From Xylanibacter ruminicola (GTDB lineage: Bacteria > Bacteroidota > Bacteroidia > Bacteroidales > Bacteroidaceae): a stretch of 64,000 bases of DNA. Shown in pieces: positions 55,652 to 63,178 of the stretch (the stretch's first letter is position 1; each line of letters starts with the position of its first letter). Made by a program: the position numbers and the translations under genes. The DNA lies in contig NZ_FNRF01000004.1 of the NCBI RefSeq assembly GCF_900107775.1, positions 359,388 through 423,387 on the forward strand. Reading direction: 5' to 3'. The notes beneath the pieces are model-generated. The model worked only from the letters and a program-made list of their open reading frames with translations, had not been told where the DNA came from and searched no databases.

Positions 55652-56479
55652 CTATTTTAAAGCACTTGCGACTTTGTTGGTGAGGGCGATGAACTGGGGG
55701 ATGGAGAGCTGCTCGGGGCGGCGAGTCATTATCTCATCGTCGAAGAAGCCTGCGGGGGCAGGATGATTGGCGTCGAAAATCTGACGAAGAGAAACACGCA
55801 GCATCTTGCGACGCTGATTGAAGGTGGCTTTTACCACACGACGGAACAGCTGCTCGTCGCAACCCAGATCGGCCACTTCGTTACGCGTCATGCGGATAAC
55901 GGCACTCTGCACCTTGGGAGGCGGATTGAACACGCCTGGCTCGACGGTGAAGAGATACTCCACATTGTACCAGGCCTGAATCAATACCGACAGAATACCA
56001 TACTGCTTGTTGCCAGGTTGCGAAGCCATACGTACTGCCACCTCGTGCTGTATCATACCCGTGCAACAGGGAATCAAATCCTTATTGTCGAGCATCTTGA
56101 AGAAAATCTGCGATGAGATATCGTATGGATAGTTGCCGGTGAGCACAAACTGCTGACCATCAAACACCTCACGAAGGTCCATCTTCAAGAAATCAGCTGA
56201 GATGATTTCTCGAGGAAGGAGGAGGGAGGAAGGAGGAAGAGGACTCGTAAATTCAGGGAAATGTTCCTGCAGATAAGCCACACTCTCGCGGTCGATCTCG
56301 ACCACCTTGAAGGGACGGGGCTTCTCTACGAGATATTGAGTCATCACACCCATGCCAGGACCAACCTCCAGTACAGGAATGTCGGGACAGGCATCAACGG
56401 TATCGGCAATACGCTTGGCGATATTCAAGTCGGTCAAGAAGTGCTGACCGAGATTTTTCTTGGGTCGAACTTGTTTCAT
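55652..56479 (-). CDS. ksgA: 16S rRNA dimethyladenosine transferase
   Basis: A 275-aa enzyme that dimethylates A1518 and A1519 of 16S rRNA using SAM. Motifs: KKNLGQHFLTDLNIAKRIAD, LEVGPGMGVMTQYL, and catalytic LTGNYPYDISSQIFFKML. Between the SAM-fold strands a purine-rich repeat (56211-56246) inserts about 11 residues (SPLPPSSLLLPR) in frame. The -7 box ends 5 nt before the ATG, so the mRNA is probably leaderless. A 225-bp duplicate of the 3' end lies at 53403-53627. Confidence 0.95.
   Translation of the reverse strand: MKQVRPKKNLGQHFLTDLNIAKRIADTVDACPDIPVLEVGPGMGVMTQYLVEKPRPFKVVEIDRESVAYLQEHFPEFTSPLPPSSLLLPREIISADFLKMDLREVFDGQQFVLTGNYPYDISSQIFFKMLDNKDLIPCCTGMIQHEVAVRMASQPGNKQYGILSVLIQAWYNVEYLFTVEPGVFNPPPKVQSAVIRMTRNEVADLGCDEQLFRRVVKATFNQRRKMLRVSLRQIFDANHPAPAGFFDDEIMTRRPEQLSIPQFIALTNKVASALK
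56211..56246. repeat. Purine-rich repeat inside ksgA
   Basis: Begins CGAGGAAGGAGGAGGGAGG and continues as GA-rich text. It belongs to a dispersed family also seen at 57228-57308, 58071-58105, 58511-58543 (inverted) and 63659-63751, each starting CGAGGAAGGAGGAAGG or nearly so. Confidence 0.75.
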
Positions 56480-56480
56480 G

Positions 56481-56579
56481 GGGGCAAAGGTACGAATAAG
56501 TGAGCGAAATACAAAATAAATCGCGATTTATTTTTATTTCCGAACGGGAGTACCTTGGGCGAAGCCAAAGTACGAATAA
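56481..56579. repeat. About 99-bp inverted repeat, left copy
   Basis: About 85% identical (by eye) to the reverse complement of 56902-57001. It contains the ksgA promoter pointing left and an internal hairpin CTTTGGC/GCCCAAG. The text GTACGAATAAGTGAGCGAAATA occurs twice, near 56490 and near 56570. Confidence 0.75.
56485..56514 (-). promoter_or_regulatory. ksgA promoter
   Basis: Minus strand: TTG (56514-56512), 19-bp spacer, TACCTTTG (56492-56485), then five C and ATG. Transcription start and start codon nearly coincide. Confidence 0.75.
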
Positions 56580-56613
56580 GTGAGCGAAATACCAAAATAT
56601 AGAGCAAAAAAAA

Positions 56614-56635
56614 TCGCAGATTAGAAAATCTGCGA
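56614..56635 (-). terminator. Terminator of the 34-aa peptide gene
   Basis: Perfect 9-bp stem TCGCAGATT/AATCTGCGA with a 4-nt loop, followed on the minus strand by eight T. Confidence 0.9.
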
Positions 56636-56659
56636 CTCCATTTTTCAATTTTTGTTCAA

Positions 56660-56764
56660 TTACTTATTGTTGTCTACATTAACAGCAACGGTTACTACCA
56701 GTGATACAGCTAATGCGAAGGCAGCCATGGTCATTAATAAAAAACTTGTCTCTAAAGTTACCAT
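56660..56764 (-). CDS. 34-aa single-span membrane peptide
   Basis: ATG 56764 to TAA 56660. The peptide [20 protein letters not shown] continues [14 protein letters not shown]: a short polar head, one strong hydrophobic helix (about residues 8-28) and an Asp/Asn/Lys tail. Upstream lies AAAGGAAT 8 nt from the ATG, and further up a full promoter; a strong terminator follows. It is a complete single-gene transcription unit between inverted repeats. Function unknown; type I toxin or small membrane regulator are possible. Confidence 0.7.
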   Translation of the reverse strand: MVTLETSFLLMTMAAFALAVSLVVTVAVNVDNNK

Positions 56765-56816
56765 AATTAATTCCTTTCTCTAATCTTTTATTTATTTGTT
56801 ATCCTTAAAACCGCTG

Positions 56817-56847
56817 CAAAGGTACGACTGTTATCGCACACAGCCAA
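56817..56847 (-). promoter_or_regulatory. Promoter of the 34-aa peptide gene
   Basis: Minus strand: TTG (56847-56845), 20-bp spacer, TACCTTTG (56824-56817). The leader is about 47 nt. Confidence 0.75.
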
Positions 56848-56901
56848 GAAAATAGTAGAAAAAAGGCAAAAAAGAGAGCTTTCTTTGACACGTATCAATT
56901 A

Positions 56902-57001
56902 TTATTCGTACTTTGGCTTCGCCGAAGGTACTTTCACTCGGAAATAAAAATAAATTGGGATTTGTTTTGTATTTCACTCGTTTATTCGTACTTTTGCACC
57001 C
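56902..57001. repeat. About 99-bp inverted repeat, right copy
   Basis: Reverse complement of 56481-56579 with about 15 differences. It contains the promoter of the 57002 gene pointing right and the hairpin CTTTGGC/GCCGAAG. Confidence 0.75.
56967..56996 (+). promoter_or_regulatory. Promoter of the YbhN-like gene
   Basis: TTG (56967-56969), 19-bp spacer, TACTTTTG (56989-56996), then CACCC and ATG 57002. The mRNA is probably leaderless. Confidence 0.75.
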
Positions 57002-58108
57002 ATGGAATTAAAAAACATCATCAGTAGCGTTGCTAAAGTGGTGCTGCCATTTGTGCTTGGCGGCGCCATTTTGTGGTGGATGTATCGTGGTGAGGACTTC
57101 TCAAGCATCAGTCATGTGCTGACTGAGGAAATGAACTGGACTTGGATGCTGCTATCATTCCCTTTTGGAATCCTGGCGCAGATGTTTCGTGGTTGGCGAT
57201 GGAAGCAGACTTTGGAACCTATTATTACGAGGAAGGAGGAAGGACGAAGGACGAAGGATGAAGGAGGAAGGACGAAGGAGGAAGGAGAAAGGACGAAGGA
57301 GGAAGGACCTGCTATCAATAGGGCCAGCACTTGCATACATGCGGTGTTTATCAGCTATGCTGCCAGTTTGATTATTCCACGTATCGGAGAGTTTTCGCGA
57401 TGCGCCATACTTAAGCGCTACGACGGCATATCATTCTCGAAAGCCTTAGGCACGGTTGTTACAGAGCGTGCAGTAGATACGCTCATCGTGATGATCTACT
57501 CGGGTATTATCCTACTGGTTGAAATGAGCGTGTTTGGTACCTTCTTCCGCAAAACAGGTACATCGCTCGACAGGATACTAGGTGGTTTCTCGGCAATGGG
57601 ATGGGTGGTAACGGCCATCTGCGCTGTGGCAGTACTGATACTGCTGCACCTGCTGCTGAAAAACTTCTCTATATATAATAAGGTAAAAATGACGTTAGGT
57701 GGCATCTGGGAAGGTGTGCTCTCGCTGAAGGGTGTGCGCAACCTGCCACTCTATCTGTTTTTCTCGATAGGCATCTGGGTGATGTATTTTCTGCATTACT
57801 ACCTCACCTTCTTCTGCTTCGACTTTACCGAGAACTTAGGTATCGGCTGTGCGTTGGTATCGTTTGTGGTAGCCAACTTTGCCGTTATCGTGCCTACGCC
57901 AAATGGTGCCGGGCCCTGGCATTTTGCCATCAAGACCATGCTGATTCTCTATGGTGTGGCTGATGAGCATGCCCTCTGGTTTGTGCTGATAGTACATACC
58001 GTGCAGACGATGCTGGTGATTGCATTAGGCATCTACGCCTGGGCAGCCTTGATGTTTACCAAAAGGGTTTCGAGGAAGGAGGAAGGAGAAAGGAGGAAGG
58101 AGAAATGA
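57002..58108 (+). CDS. YbhN/lysylphosphatidylglycerol synthase-type membrane protein
   Basis: A 368-aa inner-membrane protein of the LPG_synthase_TM/UPF0104 family with about seven or eight spans. Landmarks are YAASLIIPRIGEFSRCAILK (the conserved R-G-E loop), ALGTVVTERAVDTLIVMIYS and PTPNGAGPWHFAIKTML (PTPxGxG). Family members are integral proteins implicated in lipid transfer or flipping. The purine repeat inserts a highly charged stretch at residues 76-102 (RKEEGRRTKDEGGRTKEEGE). A second copy forms the last ten residues (RKEEGERRKEK). Its stop overlaps the next ATG (ATGA). Confidence 0.85.
   Translation: MELKNIISSVAKVVLPFVLGGAILWWMYRGEDFSSISHVLTEEMNWTWMLLSFPFGILAQMFRGWRWKQTLEPIITRKEEGRRTKDEGGRTKEEGERTKEEGPAINRASTCIHAVFISYAASLIIPRIGEFSRCAILKRYDGISFSKALGTVVTERAVDTLIVMIYSGIILLVEMSVFGTFFRKTGTSLDRILGGFSAMGWVVTAICAVAVLILLHLLLKNFSIYNKVKMTLGGIWEGVLSLKGVRNLPLYLFFSIGIWVMYFLHYYLTFFCFDFTENLGIGCALVSFVVANFAVIVPTPNGAGPWHFAIKTMLILYGVADEHALWFVLIVHTVQTMLVIALGIYAWAALMFTKRVSRKEEGERRKEK
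57228..57308. repeat. Purine-rich repeat inside the YbhN-like gene
   Basis: Starts ACGAGGAAGGAGGAAGGACG and continues with degenerate 14-bp units of the type AAGGACGAAGGAGG. It is about 81 bp and keeps the reading frame open, adding about 27 charged residues to a loop. Confidence 0.8.
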
Positions 58109-58543
58109 ATGATTTTTTCTATAAGAAAGTTGATGCATATCATATTGCAAAAGACTTTGTGATATACGTGTATTCTCTACTAGAGAAATATCCACAAAAG
58201 GAGAATTATGCATTATGTGATCAAATACGGAGAGCTGTTATTTCTGTACCTTCAAATATAGCAGAGGGATTAGGACGGAGCTCAATAAAGGAGAGAATTC
58301 ATTTTCTTGAGATTGCATTCGGTTCCCTTTCTGAAGTTTCCTGCCAATTGGATATCTCGGAATCATTAGGATATATTTCTGCCGAAGAACTACATGAAGC
58401 AGAACTTAAGGCAGAGCACCTATCGAAGGTCATGTCGGGATTAAAGCATTATCTAGAATCAAAAATAGTATAAACTTGTAGGTTGTGAGATTAAGGAACT
58501 GAGGAAGTATTCTCCTTCCTCCCTCCTCCTTCCTCCTTCCTCG
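58071..58543 (+). mobile_element. IVS-like element: four-helix-bundle gene between inverted purine repeats
   Basis: Left end 58071-58105 starts CGAGGAAGGAGGAAGGAGAA. Right end 58511-58543 is the same repeat inverted (ending CCTTCCTCCTTCCTCG). The only gene inside encodes a four-helix-bundle protein of the 23S rRNA intervening-sequence family. The ends could pair in RNA into a long stem, as rRNA IVSs do. It sits at the 3' end of the YbhN-like gene and may supply that protein's last residues. No transposase is present. The element interpretation is an inference. Confidence 0.5.
58105..58473 (+). CDS. Four helix bundle protein (23S rRNA IVS-encoded family)
   Basis: A 122-aa protein: KKVDAYHIAKDFVIYVYSLL, YALCDQIRRAVISVPSNIAEG (family hallmark) and FLEIAFGSLSEVSCQLDISE. 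Homologues are encoded by intervening sequences in 23S rRNA genes and, in related form, as accessory (Avd-like) proteins of diversity-generating retroelements; they are small basic proteins that may bind nucleic acid. Its ATG overlaps the upstream stop. No reverse transcriptase is nearby. Confidence 0.9.
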   Translation: MNDFFYKKVDAYHIAKDFVIYVYSLLEKYPQKENYALCDQIRRAVISVPSNIAEGLGRSSIKERIHFLEIAFGSLSEVSCQLDISESLGYISAEELHEAELKAEHLSKVMSGLKHYLESKIV

Positions 58544-58560
58544 TAAAAAAAAGAAAAACT

Positions 58561-60018
58561 ATGAGTGAAATTAAGAATCTGAACCCAGTGTGCATCTGGA
58601 AGAATTTCTATGCACTGACACAGGTTCCACGTCCTTCTGGACATTTGGAGAAAGTACAACAGTTTCTGCTTGACTTTGCCAAGCAGGTAGGTGTAGAGGC
58701 CTTTAAGGACCCCGCTGATAACATTGTGATGCGCAAACCCGCTTCGCCTGGTATGGAGAAGAAGAAGGGTGTGATTCTGCAGGCACACATGGACATGGTT
58801 CCACAGAAGACACCTGAGAGCACTCATAACTTTGAGACCGACCCCATTGAGCCTTGGATTGACGGCGAGTGGGTAAAGGCCAAGGGTACTACCTTAGGTG
58901 CCGACAACGGCTTAGGCGTAGCTGCCATCATGGCTGTGATGGAGGATAAGACCTTGAAGCACGGACCTATCGAGGCACTGATTACTGCCGATGAGGAGAC
59001 TGGTATGTTTGGTGCCAACGCCCTGCCCGCAGGCGAGCTGAATGGCGACATTCTGCTGAACCTGGACTCTGAGTGCTGGGGTAAGTTTGTGATTGGTAGC
59101 GCTGGTGGTATCGACGTAACTGCTACTCTGGATTATAAAGAGGTAGAGACCGAGGCCGACGACGCTGCTGTGAAGGTAACCGTAAAGGGTCTGCGTGGCG
59201 GACACTCGGGACTGGAGATTCACGAGGGTCGCGGTAATGCCAACAAGCTGCTGGTTCGCGTGGTTCGTGAGGCTATCGAGGAGTGTGAGGCCCGTTTGGC
59301 CAGCTGGCAGGGTGGTAACATGCGAAACGCCATCCCATTCAAGGCCGAGGCTGTGCTCACACTGCCCAAGGAGAATGTAGCAGCCCTGAAGGAACTGGCT
59401 GCCGACTGGCAGGACGATTTCCAGGACGAGTATAAAGGCATTGAGAGTGGCATCGAGGTATTGTGCGAGGATGTAGAGACACCAAAGATGGAGGTGCCTG
59501 TTGAGATTCAGGACAACCTGATTAACGCCATCTATGGCTGCCACGACGGTGTAATCCGTATGATTCCCAGCTATCCTAACGTTGTAGAGACATCGAGCAA
59601 CCTGGCCATCATCAACATTAGCGAGGGTAAGGCTTCGCTGAAGATCCTGGCTCGTTCAAGTCGTGAGGATATGAAGGACTATATTGTAAAGACACTTGAG
59701 AGTTGCTTTAACATGGCAGGTATGAAGGTTGAGACAGCTGGCAGCTACGGCGGCTGGGATCCCAACCCCGAGAGCGAGATTCTGAACCTGCTCTGCAAGG
59801 AATATAAGGCTCTGTTCGGCCAGGATGGCATCATCCAGGTTGACCATGCCGGACTGGAGTGCTCTATCATCCTGGGTAAGTATCCACACCTGGATGTAGT
59901 AAGCTTCGGCCCCACCATGAAGTCGCCTCACACCACTACCGAGCGTGCCCTGATTGCTACTGTAGATCCATTCTGGACACTGCTGAAGCACACACTCGAG
60001 GTTATTCCTGAGAAGTAA
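58561..60018 (+). CDS. pepD: Aminoacyl-histidine dipeptidase (PepD, M20 family)
   Basis: A 485-aa zinc peptidase that cleaves Xaa-His and other dipeptides in the cytoplasm. Motifs: LQAHMDMVPQKT (metal ligand His-x-Asp), GADNGLGVA, ADEETGMFGANAL (catalytic Glu), NLDSECWG, GLRGGHSGLEIHEGRGNANK (dimerisation/lid His) and GPTMKSPHTTTER with the last metal ligand. Length is normal for PepD. It starts 18 bp after the right purine repeat with an A-rich leader. No promoter box is visible, so expression may depend on upstream transcription. Confidence 0.95.
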   Translation: MSEIKNLNPVCIWKNFYALTQVPRPSGHLEKVQQFLLDFAKQVGVEAFKDPADNIVMRKPASPGMEKKKGVILQAHMDMVPQKTPESTHNFETDPIEPWIDGEWVKAKGTTLGADNGLGVAAIMAVMEDKTLKHGPIEALITADEETGMFGANALPAGELNGDILLNLDSECWGKFVIGSAGGIDVTATLDYKEVETEADDAAVKVTVKGLRGGHSGLEIHEGRGNANKLLVRVVREAIEECEARLASWQGGNMRNAIPFKAEAVLTLPKENVAALKELAADWQDDFQDEYKGIESGIEVLCEDVETPKMEVPVEIQDNLINAIYGCHDGVIRMIPSYPNVVETSSNLAIINISEGKASLKILARSSREDMKDYIVKTLESCFNMAGMKVETAGSYGGWDPNPESEILNLLCKEYKALFGQDGIIQVDHAGLECSIILGKYPHLDVVSFGPTMKSPHTTTERALIATVDPFWTLLKHTLEVIPEK

Positions 60019-60024
60019 TTTTTT

Positions 60025-60102
60025 GGCACGGATTACACGAATTAACACGGATTATTTTTATACACAATCGAAAACTTTCGTGTAATTCGCGTAATTCGTG
60101 CC
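60025..60102. repeat. Long imperfect inverted repeat behind pepD (REP-like)
   Basis: GGCACGGATTACACGAATTA near 60025 faces its imperfect complement TAATTCGCGTAATTCGTGCC ending at 60102. The period-like text (A)CACGxATTA is typical of dispersed palindromes in Bacteroidales. It may double as the pepD terminator. The RAYT gene at 19201 is a candidate partner enzyme. Confidence 0.6.
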
Positions 60103-60110
60103 TTAAAAAT

Positions 60111-60140
60111 TTGTTTTTTCAATTTTTCTTTTTACCTTTG
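60111..60140 (+). promoter_or_regulatory. Promoter of the corA leader
   Basis: TTG (60111-60113), 19-bp spacer, TACCTTTG (60133-60140). It leaves a leader of about 145 nt before corA. Confidence 0.75.
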
Positions 60141-60171
60141 CACACGATAAATCAATTTAATAACAAACATT

Positions 60172-60207
60172 ATGGACGATTACCCGGCGAATAGTTACAA
60201 CTGTTAG
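60172..60207 (+). CDS. Putative 11-aa leader peptide upstream of corA
   Basis: ATG 60172 to TAG 60207 encodes MDDYPANSYNC after an AT-rich leader (ACAAACATT). The acidic-acidic-Tyr-Pro start resembles the acidic/proline N-terminus of the Mg-sensing MgtL leader of enterobacteria. A hairpin GGCAAGA/TCTTGCC (60222-60245) follows within 15 nt. Function is a guess. Confidence 0.45.
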   Translation: MDDYPANSYNC

Positions 60208-60221
60208 GCTGGAGGGTGGCA

Positions 60222-60245
60222 GGCAAGACCGCTAATCCTCTTGCC
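60222..60245 (+). promoter_or_regulatory. Hairpin in the corA leader
   Basis: Perfect 7-bp stem GGCAAGA/TCTTGCC with a 10-nt loop, between the leader peptide stop and the corA ATG. There is no T-tract directly behind it. An attenuator or Rho-access switch is possible. Confidence 0.45.
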
Positions 60246-60292
60246 GCTAAAGTATTGATTGTTAATTACCACTTGTCAAACGGATTAGCAAA

Positions 60293-61219
60293 ATGAAGAC
60301 ATTCTGGAATACCCAAGGCGGACTGACCCAGATAAAGGACTGGCAGCCCAATTGCTGGATACAGGTGACATGCCCCACCGAAGACGACCAGCGCGAACTC
60401 GAAGAGAAGTTTAATATACCCGACTACTTCATGTCGGACATCAGCGATACCGATGAGCGTGCCCGTTACGAGTACGACGACGGATGGATGCTGATTATCC
60501 TGCGTATCCCTTACGTGAAAGAGATACGATCGCGTACGCCATACACCACTGTGCCCTTGGGTATCATTCATAAACGTGATGTGACTATTACCGTTTGTTT
60601 TTACGAGACAAACGTAATGATTGATTTCGTGAGTTTCCAGCAGAAGCGTGGCGAGGGCTTTACCGACCACGTAGATATGATTTTCCGTCTGTTCCTCTCA
60701 AGTGCCGTTTGGTACCTGAAGCGCCTGAAGCAGATTTCGATGCTGGTAGATAAGGCTAAGCGCAACCTGGACAAAGAGGTGAACAACGAGAGTCTGATTG
60801 GCCTGAGCCGACTGCAAGACTCGCTCACCTACTTCCAGACCTCTATCCGTGGTAACGAGACCCTGCTGTCGAAACTGAAGTTCAAACTGCAGATCGACGA
60901 GTTGGATGCCGACCTGATTGAGGACGTAACCATTGAGATGACGCAGGCCCGCGAAACCACCATGATTTACTCGAACATTCTTGAGTCGACCATGGACACT
61001 TATCAAAGTATTATCAATAACAACATGAACACCGTGATGCGTACACTTACTACGGTAACCATCCTGATGATGATACCTACGCTGGTGACGTCGATGTTCG
61101 GTATGAACCTAATCAACGGCATGGAATCCAAACCATGGGGATTCATCTTGGCAGTCATCATTTCTGTCGCCATTTCGGCTATTGCATGGGGCATTTTCCG
61201 TCATAAACGACTGGTTTAG
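60293..61219 (+). CDS. corA: CorA-type magnesium/divalent metal transporter
   Basis: A 308-aa protein with a long cytoplasmic alpha/beta and helical N-terminal domain and two C-terminal membrane helices (about residues 245-270 and 280-300). The pore signature TSMFGMNLING contains the GMN motif. It forms pentameric channels for Mg2+, and in some branches Co2+/Ni2+ or Zn2+. It is preceded by a structured leader with a short peptide. Confidence 0.93.
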   Translation: MKTFWNTQGGLTQIKDWQPNCWIQVTCPTEDDQRELEEKFNIPDYFMSDISDTDERARYEYDDGWMLIILRIPYVKEIRSRTPYTTVPLGIIHKRDVTITVCFYETNVMIDFVSFQQKRGEGFTDHVDMIFRLFLSSAVWYLKRLKQISMLVDKAKRNLDKEVNNESLIGLSRLQDSLTYFQTSIRGNETLLSKLKFKLQIDELDADLIEDVTIEMTQARETTMIYSNILESTMDTYQSIINNNMNTVMRTLTTVTILMMIPTLVTSMFGMNLINGMESKPWGFILAVIISVAISAIAWGIFRHKRLV

Positions 61220-61273
61220 GCCTCAAAAACGCAAAAAAACGCCAAAAAATTAGGTTAATTAAATAATAATGTT

Positions 61274-61311
61274 TAATTTTGACCCCAAATGTTGATGATG
61301 CTAAGCATCAT
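61274..61311 (+). promoter_or_regulatory. -7 box and palindrome before the DUF349 gene
   Basis: TAATTTTG (61274-61281) is a possible -7 box. The perfect palindrome ATGATGCTAAGCATCAT (61295-61311) follows, 22 bp before the start codon; it could be an operator or leader hairpin. Confidence 0.5.
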
Positions 61312-61333
61312 TTAGTAGTAATTTAATAGTTAA

Positions 61334-63172
61334 ATGATGGACTCTCAAGAGAATACCCTCGAACTGGGTAAAAACGAAGAAGTAGTTAACGAAGAGGTTA
61401 CCTCTCAAGTAGAAACAACTGAAAACTCGGAGCCAGCAGCTGAGCAGGCCGAGGAGCAGACTCGTGTGGTTTACGAGACCAAAGCCGATGTGCTGCACCG
61501 TTTGCAGGACATTGCACATGGCGAGGAAGTTCCACAGAAGGACGAAGTAGAGTATCTGAAGTCGTCGTTCTACAAACTGCATGTAGCCGAGCGTGAGGCT
61601 AAGCTCAAGGCTTACCTGGATGCAGGTGGCGATCCTGAGCAGTACCAGTACACGCCCGACGAGCAGGAAGAGGCTTTCAAGGCCGAGATGGGCATCATCA
61701 AGGAAAAGCGCGCCAAGATTTTCAAGGAGCAGGAGGCTGAAAAGCAGGAGAACCTGACCAAGAAACTGGCTATCATCGACCGCATTAAGGCCATGGTTAC
61801 TACCCCCGACGAGGCCAACAAGAACTACAAGGAGTTCAAGGCCCTGCAGGAGCAGTGGCGCGAAATTAAGAATGTGCCAGCTGATAAGGCCAACGAGCTG
61901 TGGCGTAACTATCAGCTGTACGTAGAGCAGTTCTACGATATGCTGCGCCTGAACAGCGAAGCACGCGAGTACGACTTTAAGAAGAACCTGGAGCTGAAGA
62001 CCGCTCTTTGCGAGGCTGCCGAGAAGCTGGCCGACGAGGAGGATGTAATCAGCGCCTTCCACCAGTTGCAGAAGCTGCACCAGGAGTATCGCGAGATTGG
62101 TCCTGTTGCCAAGGAGCAGCGCGAGGAGATCTGGAACCGCTTCAAGGCTGCATCGAGCGTTATCAACAAGCGCCACCAGCAGCACTTTGAGGGTGTTCGC
62201 GCCAAGGAGGAAGACAACCTGGCCCGTAAGACCGTGCTCTGTGAGAAGGTAGAGGCCATTGCTGCCGAGGAGAACAAGGGCAGTGGCGATTGGGAGAAGC
62301 ACACCAAGCAGATTATCGATATTCAGACTGAGTGGAAGACCATTGGTTTTGCACCTCAGAAGATGAACGTGAAGATATTTGAGCGTTTCCGCGCTGCCTG
62401 CGACGACTTCTTTGGTCGTAAGGCAGCTTACTTCAAGGGCTTGAAAGAAACCTTCAAGGAGAATGCCGAGAAGAAGCGCGCCCTGATTGAGAAGGCCAAG
62501 GAACTGCAGGCGTCGACCGAATGGAAATCTACCAGCGATAAGTTCATCGCTCTGCAGAAGGAGTGGAAGACTATTGGTATGGTGCCTAAGAAGTTGGGCG
62601 ACCAGCTGTGGGAGGAGTTCCTGGCAGCCTGCAACACCTTCTTCGAGGCCCGCAATGCCGCTGGTGCCGGTGCACGTGGCGAGGAGCGCGAGAACCTGGA
62701 TAAGAAGCTGGGTATCATTGAGCAGCTGAAGGCTCTGGCTACAGAGACTGGCGAAGAGGTGGCCGAAAAGGTACAGAAACTGGTTGATGAGTACAACGCT
62801 GTAGGTCACGTACCTTATAAAGAGAAGGATAAGCTGTACAAGGAGTACCACGCTGTGCTGGACAAGTTGTATAAGGATTTGAACATCAGCGTGGCCAAGC
62901 GCAAGCTGAACAACTTTAAGCAGAACCTGAAGAACGTAGCTGAGCGCGGCGAGAATGCCCTCGACAACGAGCGCACACGCCTGTTCCGTCAGTACGAGAA
63001 CCTGAAGTCGGAGATTCAGACCTACGAGAACAACCTGGGATTCCTGAATGCCAGCTCGAAGAAGGGTAACAGCCTGATTGACGAGATGAACCGCAAGGTA
63101 CAGAAGTTGAAGGACGATATGAACCTAATACGCGAAAAAATCAAGGCTATTGATGCTGAAAACAAACAATAA
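61334..63172 (+). CDS. DUF349 repeat protein
   Basis: A 612-aa very charged helical protein. After an acidic N-terminus (residues 1-60) come at least five DUF349 repeats of about 70-75 residues, each with a W-K/R-x-I core: LQEQWREIKNVP, LHQEYREIGPVA, IQTEWKTIGFAP, LQKEWKTIGMVP, YNAVGHVPYKEKD. The C-terminus is a coiled coil (residues about 545-612). It is probably cytoplasmic; function unknown. ATG 61337 is an alternative start. The 516-aa antisense frame over it is a shadow. Confidence 0.88.
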   Translation: MMDSQENTLELGKNEEVVNEEVTSQVETTENSEPAAEQAEEQTRVVYETKADVLHRLQDIAHGEEVPQKDEVEYLKSSFYKLHVAEREAKLKAYLDAGGDPEQYQYTPDEQEEAFKAEMGIIKEKRAKIFKEQEAEKQENLTKKLAIIDRIKAMVTTPDEANKNYKEFKALQEQWREIKNVPADKANELWRNYQLYVEQFYDMLRLNSEAREYDFKKNLELKTALCEAAEKLADEEDVISAFHQLQKLHQEYREIGPVAKEQREEIWNRFKAASSVINKRHQQHFEGVRAKEEDNLARKTVLCEKVEAIAAEENKGSGDWEKHTKQIIDIQTEWKTIGFAPQKMNVKIFERFRAACDDFFGRKAAYFKGLKETFKENAEKKRALIEKAKELQASTEWKSTSDKFIALQKEWKTIGMVPKKLGDQLWEEFLAACNTFFEARNAAGAGARGEERENLDKKLGIIEQLKALATETGEEVAEKVQKLVDEYNAVGHVPYKEKDKLYKEYHAVLDKLYKDLNISVAKRKLNNFKQNLKNVAERGENALDNERTRLFRQYENLKSEIQTYENNLGFLNASSKKGNSLIDEMNRKVQKLKDDMNLIREKIKAIDAENKQ

Positions 63173-63178
63173 TTGCGG

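Noticed and set aside
58105..58473. Diversity-generating retroelement accessory gene (avd)
   Set aside because: The family is related, but no reverse transcriptase, template or variable repeat is present in the window.
60141..60292. M-box Mg2+ riboswitch
   Set aside because: A short GCTAAAG resembles part of that motif, but the multi-helix core cannot be drawn in this leader.
61301..62851. 516-aa minus-strand frame
   Set aside because: It is fully antisense to the DUF349 gene; its Leu/Val-rich text mirrors the Lys/Glu codons of the repeats.
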